Below are positions 1 to 5,348 of a stretch of DNA of 7,796 nucleotides, one piece after another. The translations under genes and the position numbers were made by a program. The notes below the pieces were generated by a model that had not been told where the DNA came from, searched no databases, and saw only the letters and a list, made by a program, of their open reading frames with translations. Within the stretch, counting starts at the first letter, position 1. Each line of letters starts with the position of its first letter. Source of the stretch: Chloroflexota bacterium (GTDB taxonomy: Bacteria; Chloroflexota; Anaerolineae; UBA7937; B3-Chlor); the NCBI GenBank assembly GCA_030616025.1, contig JAUWYD010000043.1, forward strand, positions 1 to 7,796. The letters run 5' to 3'.

Positions 1-68
1 AGTGCCCGTCTCTCAACGGCCGTGAGTACAAAGCCAAGGCGCTCTGCTTTCTTCCCTACTTTGGCCAC
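1..68 (-). CDS. Start of a leftward gene, partial, unknown product
   Basis: A reading frame opens with GTG at 68 on the minus strand and stays open for 22 codons to the window edge. The visible N-terminus is basic (MAKVGKKAERLGFVLTAVER and onward). A purine-rich GTGAGGAAG stretch a few bases upstream of the GTG can serve as ribosome-binding site. It overlaps the end of the preceding 36-residue gene by 13 bases, consistent with the tight packing of this operon. Too little is visible to assign a function, and the start could be chance. Confidence 0.4.
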   Translation of the reverse strand, partial: MAKVGKKAERLGFVLTAVERRA

Positions 69-166
69 AGCTTCCTCACCACCCAGGCCAGCGCGATCGC
101 CATTCCCATGACCACGGCTGCAAAGCAGCACTTGAGGTTCCTCACCAGGAGGCTCGGCTCCCCCAT
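56..166 (-). CDS. Small single-span membrane protein, 36 aa
   Basis: This short leftward frame starts at ATG 166; a GTG at 169 is directly adjacent and in frame. GCGAGGG upstream can act as Shine-Dalgarno site. The protein begins with about twelve polar or mixed residues (MGEPSLLVRNLK). One hydrophobic segment follows at about residues 13-30 (CCFAAVVMGMAIALAWVV), then a basic tail RKLWPK, a positive-inside pattern with the C-terminus in the cytoplasm. It follows the 37-residue membrane peptide by 21 bases. Two tiny membrane proteins in tandem at the end of a viral operon could be lysis (holin or spanin-like) or virion-membrane proteins; neither can be chosen from sequence alone. It is short, so a chance ORF is possible, but RBS, hydrophobic profile and spacing agree. 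Confidence 0.55.
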   Translation of the reverse strand: MGEPSLLVRNLKCCFAAVVMGMAIALAWVVRKLWPK

Positions 167-187
167 CACCCCATACCCTCGCTTTCG

Positions 188-301
188 CTACCCCCTGATC
201 ACTTCCCAGATCAGCCCCGCAATGCTCGCCAGCAACAGCACAATGCCGATCGGGAGCGTGCAGATCTCCGCAGTCTCGAGGAAGATCTGCCACCTGGTCA
301 T
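188..301 (-). CDS. Small single-span membrane protein, 37 aa
   Basis: The start ATG at 301-299 overlaps the TGA of the upstream 111-residue gene (300-298) as ATGA, a classic translational-coupling arrangement. The peptide opens with MTRWQIFLETAEICTLP, continues into a hydrophobic helix at about residues 17-32 (PIGIVLLLASIAGLIW), and ends EVIRG. It is therefore predicted to be one transmembrane span with short flanks. It is grouped with a second single-span peptide just downstream. A role in host lysis or in an internal virion membrane fits the context, but the family is not recognised. The exact stop/start overlap and the clean hydrophobic segment make it more than a random ORF. Confidence 0.6.
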   Translation of the reverse strand: MTRWQIFLETAEICTLPIGIVLLLASIAGLIWEVIRG

Positions 302-633
302 CTCAGCGCCTCTGGGATCCACGTCACACTGAAGTGGGTGCGCGGCGCCCTTCCGATCGCTGTCACCTGCACCCGTTGTCCCCTCCGCCAGCGCGTCCGC
401 AGGATCGTTCTCAGTTGCGCGAACAGTCGGCTACTGGTCAGGTCCCAGTAGTGGGGGAACTCGGGCTTCTCCTCCACCGGCACGTGGATCCTCAGCACCT
501 TGATCATCTTTGGGGGGCGGCCATCCCGGGGGTGGATCTCCAGGTCGCCCTCCTCCCACCTCTCGATCGTGAACTCCCTCCTCTCGCCATCCTTCCACTC
601 ATAGATCTCATACGGCCGCTCGAGCTCTGCCAT
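298..633 (-). CDS. Conserved-looking 111-aa protein of unknown function
   Basis: The start ATG at 633 is preceded by a strong GGAGGGTG ribosome-binding site. The N-terminal half is acidic and rich in aromatics (MAELERPYEIYEWKDGERRE). The middle has alternating hydrophobics that look like beta strands (MIKVLRIHVPV, residues about 43-53). A YWDLTSSRLFAQLRTIL segment at about 62-78 is probably a helix, followed by a basic strand region with RVQVTAIGRAPRTHFSVTW. No signal peptide or membrane span is visible. The basic, mixed alpha/beta C-terminus could contact nucleic acid, but no catalytic motif is visible and I do not recognise the family. It is coupled by ATGA to the membrane peptide downstream and is transcribed from the leftward promoter near 1250. 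Confidence 0.85.
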   Translation of the reverse strand: MAELERPYEIYEWKDGERREFTIERWEEGDLEIHPRDGRPPKMIKVLRIHVPVEEKPEFPHYWDLTSSRLFAQLRTILRTRWRRGQRVQVTAIGRAPRTHFSVTWIPEALR

Positions 634-751
634 CTTTCACCCTCCTGCCCCTTCCGGGGCGATCTCGTGTGCCTGGAACTTTTCCGTGCCGCCCCCGACC
701 GCGCCGCACCGAACAATTCCAAAGGTCTCTCCCTACTCCCGTTCCTCTCAT
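608..751 (-). CDS. Possible small Arg/Gly-rich basic protein, 47 aa
   Basis: ATG at 751-749 overlaps the TGA (750-748) of the preceding nuclease-like gene as ATGA, the same coupling seen further down this operon. The frame runs 47 codons and ends 26 bases inside the next gene. The product is very rich in arginine and glycine (for example RRGRGRHGK and RPGRGRR), which could suit nucleic-acid binding. Such composition is also what out-of-frame GC-rich DNA often yields. There is no independent Shine-Dalgarno site. Without this gene, 634-747 would be a 114-base gap in an otherwise tight operon. Listed as a candidate only. Confidence 0.3.
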   Translation of the reverse strand: MRGTGVGRDLWNCSVRRGRGRHGKVPGTRDRPGRGRRVKDGRARAAV

Positions 752-1230
752 GTCGAGCGCGGCGCGCGTTTTTTTCTTCGTGCCAGTTTGTCGAACCATT
801 CGTCGAAGAATGACGGAACGAACTGGATCGGCAAAATGTCGTCCTTCTGGGCCAATATGTTGAGAACAGGGTCCTCGATGCAGTAAAGGAGCACTTTTTG
901 CACTGGCAAGTGTCTGTATGGTCTCAATTCGGGCGTCTGAGGCACAAGCATCTCATACAGATTGAGGGTGGACACCTTGCCCGGGTCGGAACGTAGGACC
1001 CCCTCGACTAGGAGGAGCCTGTCAGGCAGAAAGACTACAGCGTCCACGCGCCGCCTCCACACCCCCAGGAGCCGGAGCTCCTCCACGGTGAAGCGCCCCT
1101 GGTCGTTCCTCGGGGTCAGCGACCCCAGCCGCATGTTCGTCTGCCACTCCACATCGTCGAAGGTCTGCGCGACCCATTCCCCGATCATCATGATCTCCCA
1201 CGCCGTGTAGCCTCGTTTGCTCTTGGCCAT
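748..1230 (-). CDS. PD-(D/E)XK nuclease-fold-like protein, 160 aa, altered active-site motif
   Basis: The start is placed at ATG 1230, because AGGAGGGG lies just upstream and the predicted transcript begins at about 1240; the longer frame to 1275 would begin inside the promoter. Residues 60-79 (RRRVDAVVFLPDRLLLVEGV) resemble the core of PD-(D/E)XK nuclease-fold proteins: an acidic residue D63, a hydrophobic strand, then E76 at the end of the next strand. The usual form is E-x-K; here E76 is followed by G77-V78, and the nearest lysine is K85. A helix-like stretch (STLNLYEMLV) and an alternating hydrophobic strand (VQKVLLYCIED) follow, and the tail is basic (KLARRKKRAPR). It may be a nucleic-acid processing or binding protein, possibly inactive. 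Family placement is by motif reading and is tentative. It is the first gene of the leftward operon. Confidence 0.8.
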   Translation of the reverse strand: MAKSKRGYTAWEIMMIGEWVAQTFDDVEWQTNMRLGSLTPRNDQGRFTVEELRLLGVWRRRVDAVVFLPDRLLLVEGVLRSDPGKVSTLNLYEMLVPQTPELRPYRHLPVQKVLLYCIEDPVLNILAQKDDILPIQFVPSFFDEWFDKLARRKKRAPRST

Positions 1231-1246
1231 ATCCCCTCCTACAGAC

Positions 1247-1275
1247 ATTATACCGTGCAATTGTACGGCTGTCAA
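1247..1275 (-). promoter_or_regulatory. Leftward sigma70 promoter
   Basis: Read on the minus strand, TTGACA (1275-1270) and TATAAT (1252-1247) are both perfect consensus hexamers separated by exactly 17 bases. Transcription should begin near 1240, only about 10 bases before the ATG at 1230, so the Shine-Dalgarno AGGAGGGG (1240-1233) would sit at the very 5' end of the mRNA. The promoter drives the leftward operon. Such a strong promoter with an embedded palindrome implies tight repression. Confidence 0.9.
1253..1268. promoter_or_regulatory. 16-bp near-perfect palindrome, candidate operator
   Basis: CCGTGCAATTGTACGG is an inverted repeat in which seven of eight base pairs are symmetric. It fills the spacer between the -10 and -35 boxes of the leftward promoter, so a dimeric repressor bound here would block RNA polymerase. 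No matching palindrome is seen in the rightward promoter. The regulator gene is not recognisable in the window. Confidence 0.65.
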
Positions 1276-1296
1276 GATCCAGTCTCCCCGGATGTC

Positions 1297-1325
1297 TTGA
1301 CAGAGGCGAACGGCTGTGCTATACT
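1297..1325 (+). promoter_or_regulatory. Rightward sigma70 promoter with extended -10
   Basis: TTGACA (1297-1302) and TATACT (1320-1325) are separated by 17 bases. TGC (1317-1319) directly before the -10 box makes an extended -10 element. Transcription should start near 1332, giving a leader of about 80 bases before the GTG at 1412. It would drive the virion-protein operon. It is divergent from the leftward promoter, and the two -35 boxes are about 21 bases apart. Confidence 0.9.
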
Positions 1326-1348
1326 AGAGGCAAGTCTTGAACCGTGAA

Positions 1349-1386
1349 GGCCGCTGTCGTGGGCAATCTTGTCCCGGCCAGCGGCC
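1349..1386 (+). promoter_or_regulatory. 5' leader stem-loop of the structural operon
   Basis: GGCCGCTG (1349-1356) and CAGCGGCC (1379-1386) are perfectly complementary and would form an 8-bp GC-rich stem with a 22-base loop, starting about 17 bases from the predicted mRNA 5' end. It ends 11 bases before the AGGAGGAGGT ribosome-binding site, leaving that site exposed. It could stabilise the mRNA or mediate control. There is no U tract, so a terminator is unlikely. Confidence 0.5.
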
Positions 1387-1411
1387 CCGCTTTTGCAGGA
1401 GGAGGTACACC

Positions 1412-1999
1412 GTGGCAGAGAACGCACTCCCTTTCCTTCCCTCGATCGAGGACATGGCCCTTGCGATCGAGGCCACCATGCAGGTCATGGCGGAGGAGCC
1501 CGAGTTCCGTAAGGAGCTCGAGGAGGGCCGCCCGTCCGGGAACCCGATTCAACTGGGCCCCCGGCTCCCATCTGCGTCTGACTGGACCGAGCTACAGATC
1601 AAGGGCGCCCGAGACAACGCTGCAAAGTGGCTCGCCCGGACCACCCGCCCAAAGAAGAACTTCAAGGAGGAGGCCCTCAAGGAGACCAGCCGGGCGCGTT
1701 ATCGCACCTCCATGGAGCAGGTCCTGGCCAAGGATCTCTGGGCAGGCGGCATGGCCCTGGTCGATGAGTCCGAGACGATTGCCACCATCCAAGCAGGAGG
1801 GGCAGCCGTCTACACCAGTGGCGTGGAGAGACGCAGGGCCAAGATCCAGCGCCGTGTGACAGAGCTCCGGGAGGCCCGTCTCGCCCTCTGCTCCACCATC
1901 GACGGCATGCCCGTGGGCACCGACACCGAGCGCGAGGCCAAGATGATCGCCAACAAGCGCGGTCTCCAGGCCATCGGGCTCGCCAGACGTGGGGCGTAG
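1412..1999 (+). CDS. Helical protein upstream of capsid gene, 195 aa; scaffold or minor virion protein candidate
   Basis: The start is GTG at 1412, chosen because a very strong AGGAGGAGGT (1397-1406) lies just upstream. The frame extends back to a TTG at 1337, but that stretch reads as untranslated leader. The protein looks almost wholly helical and charged. It has an acidic N-terminal part (SIEDMALAIEATMQVMAEEP), a basic middle with WLARTTRPKKNFKEEALKET, and a C-terminal region with ERRRAKIQRRVTELREARLA and then TDTEREAKMIANKRGLQAIG. There is no membrane span or signal peptide. As first gene of the structural operon, 12 bases before the capsid gene, it could be a scaffold, an assembly factor or a minor capsid component. 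I cannot name a family. Confidence 0.85.
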   Translation: MAENALPFLPSIEDMALAIEATMQVMAEEPEFRKELEEGRPSGNPIQLGPRLPSASDWTELQIKGARDNAAKWLARTTRPKKNFKEEALKETSRARYRTSMEQVLAKDLWAGGMALVDESETIATIQAGGAAVYTSGVERRRAKIQRRVTELREARLALCSTIDGMPVGTDTEREAKMIANKRGLQAIGLARRGA

Positions 2000-2011
2000 G
2001 AGGGATAGACC

Positions 2012-3172
2012 ATGAAGATCAGAGACGCAGTTCTCGACGATCAACACACCTTCATCACCCCGGCGCTGACCTGGACCTTCCCGATCAACATCGTCGACCC
2101 CGTAACCGAGTTCAAGATCGACTTCCGTATCGAGACTAACCCTCTAGGCGGTGTCACCACTGATTGGTTCTGGCCTTCACCGATGCCGTACATGATCCGG
2201 GAGATTGCCATCATCGACGGGAGCGAGGTGATCTTTGCCCTGAACGGAGCGCAGGCTTTCGCCATGTCCTGTTTCGATCTGGGGTATGCGCCGTTTCACA
2301 ATCACGTGGAGAAGTGGGGAGAGGTCGCACGGTGGGTCTTCCCCATCCACTTCGGGCGTTCTCTCGTCGATCCTGAGTGGATCTTTGATCCCAGGAAGTT
2401 CAGGAATCCGCAAATCCGCATCACCTGGGACTCGGAGTGGCGAGAAGACAACCAGCAGGGCACCTACAAGGTTGACTCCGACCACCCAATCTACATCACC
2501 GTCTGGGCCAAGATCATGGAGGAAGGTGCAAGACCGCGTGGGTACTTCATGACCAAGGAGATCAAAGAGTACACCCCAACTGGCGCTGGTGATGAGATCA
2601 CCTGGCTGCCCGTGGACTTTCCTCACCGGAAGCTGTTGGTGCGGTCGTATGAGTTCGGTTCTCGGATGCAATCGATGGTCGCGCACCTGAAGCTGTCCCA
2701 GGATCAGGACAAGTGGATTCCCTTCGATCACAGAGGAGACGACTTTATCCGCTTGATGAAGAACTGGTTCACCGAGGTGCAGCTGCACGGGTTCAATTGG
2801 GTAGAAGACGTAGCCCACCGCGAGCATCTGAGTGGTGGTCTGAGCAGCGGTGTTGTCATCTCCAACACCGGCAGCTTCTTTGTCAGTCCGAACAACTGGC
2901 TTGGGAACATCTATCACGTCGATGTCAGGGACTTCAACGGTTTCCAGCCTTCTGAAGATGGACGAATCCAATGCAGTTTCCATACCACGACCCGCACGCC
3001 CCTCGACTGTTTCTGCTATCCCTTCGGGGATCAGGACGATCCGATGGACTGGCTCGAGGTCGCGCCTATGGGCAACCTGCGCCTGATCCTGACTCATGCG
3101 ATAGATACGCTAGAGGATTCCGTCGGGTACGGCCTTACCCAGATAGTCTGTCAGCAAGCACATCCGTACTGA
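2012..3172 (+). CDS. Candidate double jelly-roll major capsid protein, 386 aa
   Basis: The ATG at 2012 follows TAGGAGGGA, which overlaps the upstream stop codon. The protein is rich in beta-type alternation and aromatics, with no membrane span. It shows an internal duplication. Residues about 110-140 contain FPIHFGR, then DPEWIFDPRKFRNPQIRITW. Residues about 335-363 contain CYPFGD, then DPMDWLEVAPMGNLRLILT. Both blocks read as a Pro-Phe-Gly-type turn, a D-P-x-x-W-[IL] segment and an N-P/G-N-x-x-[IL]-x-[IL]-T strand. Two such domains in a protein of about 390 residues match the size and plan of double jelly-roll capsid proteins (PRD1 P3 and PM2 P2 type, and related metagenomic groups). The surrounding small virion-type genes agree. 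I rely on pattern recognition only; a structure prediction would settle it. It is followed by a strong intergenic hairpin. Confidence 0.72.
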   Translation: MKIRDAVLDDQHTFITPALTWTFPINIVDPVTEFKIDFRIETNPLGGVTTDWFWPSPMPYMIREIAIIDGSEVIFALNGAQAFAMSCFDLGYAPFHNHVEKWGEVARWVFPIHFGRSLVDPEWIFDPRKFRNPQIRITWDSEWREDNQQGTYKVDSDHPIYITVWAKIMEEGARPRGYFMTKEIKEYTPTGAGDEITWLPVDFPHRKLLVRSYEFGSRMQSMVAHLKLSQDQDKWIPFDHRGDDFIRLMKNWFTEVQLHGFNWVEDVAHREHLSGGLSSGVVISNTGSFFVSPNNWLGNIYHVDVRDFNGFQPSEDGRIQCSFHTTTRTPLDCFCYPFGDQDDPMDWLEVAPMGNLRLILTHAIDTLEDSVGYGLTQIVCQQAHPY

Positions 3173-3212
3173 GCGACCCATGCCTGAGCCCCATGGGTTC
3201 TCAGTTTCCTGT

Positions 3213-3260
3213 GGACCGCTGGCGGCGGGGTGTTTCAGCCATCCCCGCTGCCGGCGGTCC
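3213..3260 (+). promoter_or_regulatory. Very strong intergenic RNA hairpin after the capsid gene
   Basis: GGACCGCTGGCGGCGGGG (3213-3230) pairs with CCCCGCTGCCGGCGGTCC (3243-3260), giving an 18-bp stem fully paired in RNA (two G-U wobbles) with a 12-base loop. There is no U tract after it, and the next gene's Shine-Dalgarno begins about 15 bases later. It is more likely an mRNA-stabilising or processing element, or a partial attenuator setting capsid expression above the downstream genes, than a full terminator. Confidence 0.75.
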
Positions 3261-3286
3261 CTGTCTGAGTGAGTAGGAGGTAGGGA

Positions 3287-3688
3287 ATGCCCCAGATACG
3301 CGACCCTTTCAGCCATGAGGTAGACGACTACCTGAGAGCTGCCCCGAACAATATCCTGGCCACCCCAAAGGCGGCGCAACCCACCAGAGCCGGCCGTCCC
3401 ACTCAGTCGGTCATGTTCATAGACAACGTCTCCGTCATGAACGAGGCCAGCGCAGCCGCCATCGTCGACATCGGGTTCATGATCGGGAGCCACATCACCT
3501 GGAGCCGTACCGTCACCCTCGCCACTGCCGGGTACTGGTACTGGGCGCACCCACACTACACCCTTCTCTCAGACTACCAGGTCGTCGCCCGGTTCAGGGT
3601 CACCGCCAACGACGGTGGCTCGGCTGAGGGCGATCACGTCCACATGAACGTCACCGGGTTCTTCCTTGATCCATACGCATCGCCTTAA
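3287..3688 (+). CDS. Small beta-rich virion-type protein, 133 aa
   Basis: The ATG at 3287 follows TAGGAGGTAGGGA. The N-terminal 40 residues are polar with an Ala/Pro-rich linker (NNILATPKAAQPTRAGRP). From about residue 42 onward the chain looks like successive beta strands: VMFIDNVSVMN, ASAAAIVDIGFMIG, WSRTVTLAT, a tight aromatic cluster GYWYWAHPHY, then QVVARFRVTAND and HVHMNVTGFFL. The last pair of strands resembles the end of the 158-residue protein three genes on, suggesting a shared fold. No catalytic motif or membrane segment is visible. A minor capsid or spike-base protein is the best contextual guess; the family is not recognised. Confidence 0.85.
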   Translation: MPQIRDPFSHEVDDYLRAAPNNILATPKAAQPTRAGRPTQSVMFIDNVSVMNEASAAAIVDIGFMIGSHITWSRTVTLATAGYWYWAHPHYTLLSDYQVVARFRVTANDGGSAEGDHVHMNVTGFFLDPYASP

Positions 3689-3723
3689 TCCCTAGGACAG
3701 CCTCTGGCTGCGATCGGTAGGGA
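3689..3723 (+). promoter_or_regulatory. Nested hairpin covering the RBS of the next gene
   Basis: TCCCTA (3689-3694) pairs with TAGGGA (3718-3723), enclosing a small hairpin CAGCC-TCT-GGCTG (3698-3710). The second outer arm contains the only purine-rich stretch available as ribosome-binding site for the GTG at 3726. If folded, it would reduce initiation on that gene unless translation from upstream opens it. The outer stem is short, so the fold is moderate. Confidence 0.45.
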
Positions 3724-3725
3724 CC

Positions 3726-4127
3726 GTGCTCTACAAGGTCGAGTGCCCGACGCCCGCAAACACGCCCCACAGTGCACCCATCGTCACCCGCTGCCGAGTC
3801 TATCCCGGCATGGTCACCCGGACCTGGGTGGGCTTCCCCAAGGGGTGTTTCGGCCTTTGCCATCTCCAGGTCTGGCACCAGGGCTTGCCGGTCTGGCCCT
3901 GGAGCCCCGCCGACTCCTTTCACTGGGACGGCTTCATGTTCTCCTTCGCCGATCGCTTCCCGCTCACTGCCGAGCCCTTTGAGTTCGTGGTCAAGACCTG
4001 GAACGAGGATGACTTCTATCCTCACACGCCCACCTTCATGGTCCTCGTCGAGCCTGCCCCGCCCCCCGGGGAGCTGGAGGCGCTTGAGCGCACCCTCGAG
4101 GCCCTGGGCATTCTGAGGGGAGGCTGA
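3726..4127 (+). CDS. Beta-rich protein, 133 aa; penton or vertex protein candidate
   Basis: The start is GTG 3726, with a weak GGTAGGGA upstream that lies inside a hairpin. The protein is compact and aromatic with a jelly-roll-like strand pattern: a short hydrophobic start (MLYKVECPTPAN), strands SAPIVTRCRVYPGMVTRTWV, a GFPKGCFGLCHLQVWHQG segment, LPVWPWSPADSFHWDGFMFS, then AEPFEFVVKTWNEDDFYPHT and TFMVLVE. The C-terminal 20 residues are a helix (GELEALERTLEALGIL). Size and strand content fit a single jelly-roll vertex (penton) protein, which tailless double jelly-roll viruses need and which usually lies near the capsid gene. That is inference from context. Four cysteines (residues 7, 23, 41 and 45) could be structural. 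The stop is 2 bases from the next ATG. Confidence 0.82.
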   Translation: MLYKVECPTPANTPHSAPIVTRCRVYPGMVTRTWVGFPKGCFGLCHLQVWHQGLPVWPWSPADSFHWDGFMFSFADRFPLTAEPFEFVVKTWNEDDFYPHTPTFMVLVEPAPPPGELEALERTLEALGILRGG

Positions 4128-4129
4128 GT

Positions 4130-4606
4130 ATGCCAGAGATACTCCCAGCCCACGTACCAAGTCCCCGGACTCCGCTGGTCTGGGATGGTACGGCGTACAG
4201 GGCGGTCCGTGGTCACACCGACGGCACGGTCCAGGTGCGGGGCGAGGATCAGCTATTCAGCTACAACCGGGCACTTCTCACGGCTCGTCAAGTCGCCGTC
4301 AGCGGGGCAGATGGATACGTTGACAGCGACACTCCCGCTGCCGGTGACATATGGTGCCCCACCACCGTTCACGCGCGTGATCTTTCCAATGCGACCACGG
4401 GTGTCGAGATGCAGATCCGCCGTGGTGCCGCAAACTTCGAGATCCATGCCGAACTCAAGGCAGCCGCCATCGACGAATGGTACAGCCTTCAATGCCACAT
4501 ATACCTCCATCCGAACGATGTCGTCCGCTGCTACTTTCTCGGATCGCTCGTTGGCGATATCTGCAAGGTCACTCTCACCGGCTACATCATGACCCTGGAA
4601 ACGTGA
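4130..4606 (+). CDS. Beta-rich virion-type protein, 158 aa
   Basis: The ATG at 4130 follows GGGGAGGCTGAG and comes 2 bases after the preceding stop, so the two are probably coupled. Residues about 15-45 (PLVWDGTAYRAVRGHTDGTV and on through QVRGEDQLFSY) look like the small beta module often seen at the N-terminus of phage structural proteins. The C-terminal 110 residues form alternating strands: QVAVSGADGYVDSD, WCPTTVHARDLS, GVEMQIRRGAANFEIHAELK, WYSLQCHIYLHPND and CKVTLTGYIMTLE. The ending, N-D-V-V-R-C-Y-F-x(8)-C-K-V-T-L-T-G-Y, parallels the end of the 133-residue protein at 3287, suggesting related folds. Likely a minor capsid or spike component; no specific family is assigned. Confidence 0.85.
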   Translation: MPEILPAHVPSPRTPLVWDGTAYRAVRGHTDGTVQVRGEDQLFSYNRALLTARQVAVSGADGYVDSDTPAAGDIWCPTTVHARDLSNATTGVEMQIRRGAANFEIHAELKAAAIDEWYSLQCHIYLHPNDVVRCYFLGSLVGDICKVTLTGYIMTLET

Positions 4607-4615
4607 GGATGTGAG

Positions 4616-5344
4616 ATGCCCCACGGAACACCTGACTGGGGCCTCGTCGGCCCCAAAAACATAACCTATGGCCTGGACGACCTGGGAGAAGCCGTGGTAC
4701 GTCTCGGGAGTCCCCATCGGTTTGATCGGCGAGGTGACGTGTGTGCGGCCGTGGACTTCAGAGATGGGTTCGGAGAGTTCATCCGCTACAACACAGTGGT
4801 AGCAGGCAATACAGGATTGTGCACGGGGCACTCGAAACAGGGAGCGTACTCGGTGATCTTGACCAGTGCTGGCACGAACGCTGGAGAACAAGGGGGTCAC
4901 ATAGTAGTTCCCTACACCGAGCCAAGCTGGATTGGGGGCGAGTTCACCTTCTCCGTACAGGTGGATGCTGACCCGTGGCGCTTGCAGTTGTACTGGGTAG
5001 ATAGAGCCATTGTGTGGCAGGCGATATTGCGGTACACTCCGGCGACCGGACAGCTCTGGTACTACGACGGTGGAGGAATCTATCGACCATTCGCTGCCGG
5101 AGTGTGGACGTTCCCCACAGACTACCTTCGCCACACCATGAAACTGGTCGTCGATATGGTGACACACCAGTACGTGCGGGTGATTTTCAACGAGCTTCGC
5201 TACTCGCTCGCAGGGATACTGGCGCGGAATGCCGGGGGTGGCGCATACACAGACATCGACATGTGGGCGCTGCTGGAGCGAGCGATTGGGAGCGACATGG
5301 ACATGTACATCGACAACGTGATCGTGACCCAGAACGAACCCTAG
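4616..5344 (+). CDS. Lectin-like (LamG/concanavalin-type) attachment protein candidate, 242 aa
   Basis: The ATG at 4616 follows TGAGGATGTGAG, which overlaps the preceding stop. Residues 1-46 (MPHGTPDWGLVGPKNITYGL, then DLGEAVVRLGSP, HRFDRRGDV) form an N-terminal anchor-like segment. From about residue 47 the pattern suits a concanavalin A-like beta sandwich: an opening AVDFRDGFGEFIRY, paired strands (GGEFTFSVQVDA, WRLQLYWVD), RHTMKLVVDMVTHQYVRVIF with a following NELRYSL, and the closing motif DMDMYIDNVIVTQ, typical of the last strand of such domains. A virion spike or receptor-binding role, probably sugar recognition on the cell surface, is inferred. No enzymatic active site is visible. Confidence is high for the gene and moderate for the fold. 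Confidence 0.8.
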   Translation: MPHGTPDWGLVGPKNITYGLDDLGEAVVRLGSPHRFDRRGDVCAAVDFRDGFGEFIRYNTVVAGNTGLCTGHSKQGAYSVILTSAGTNAGEQGGHIVVPYTEPSWIGGEFTFSVQVDADPWRLQLYWVDRAIVWQAILRYTPATGQLWYYDGGGIYRPFAAGVWTFPTDYLRHTMKLVVDMVTHQYVRVIFNELRYSLAGILARNAGGGAYTDIDMWALLERAIGSDMDMYIDNVIVTQNEP

Positions 5345-5348
5345 GGTA

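Noticed and set aside
108..332. Plus-strand frame of 74 codons
   Set aside because: It lacks a ribosome-binding site and lies opposite two coupled membrane peptides and the end of the 111-residue gene.
334..813. Plus-strand frame of 159 codons
   Set aside because: It lies antisense to the 111-residue gene, has Pro/Leu/Arg-rich shadow composition and has no ribosome-binding site.
1337..1411. Longer start (TTG 1337) for the 195-residue protein
   Set aside because: It begins within a few bases of the predicted transcript start, so it has no room for a ribosome-binding site, whereas GTG 1412 has a near-perfect one.
3213..3260. Strong hairpin as an intrinsic terminator
   Set aside because: No U tract follows, and the next gene starts 27 bases later in the same direction with no visible new promoter.
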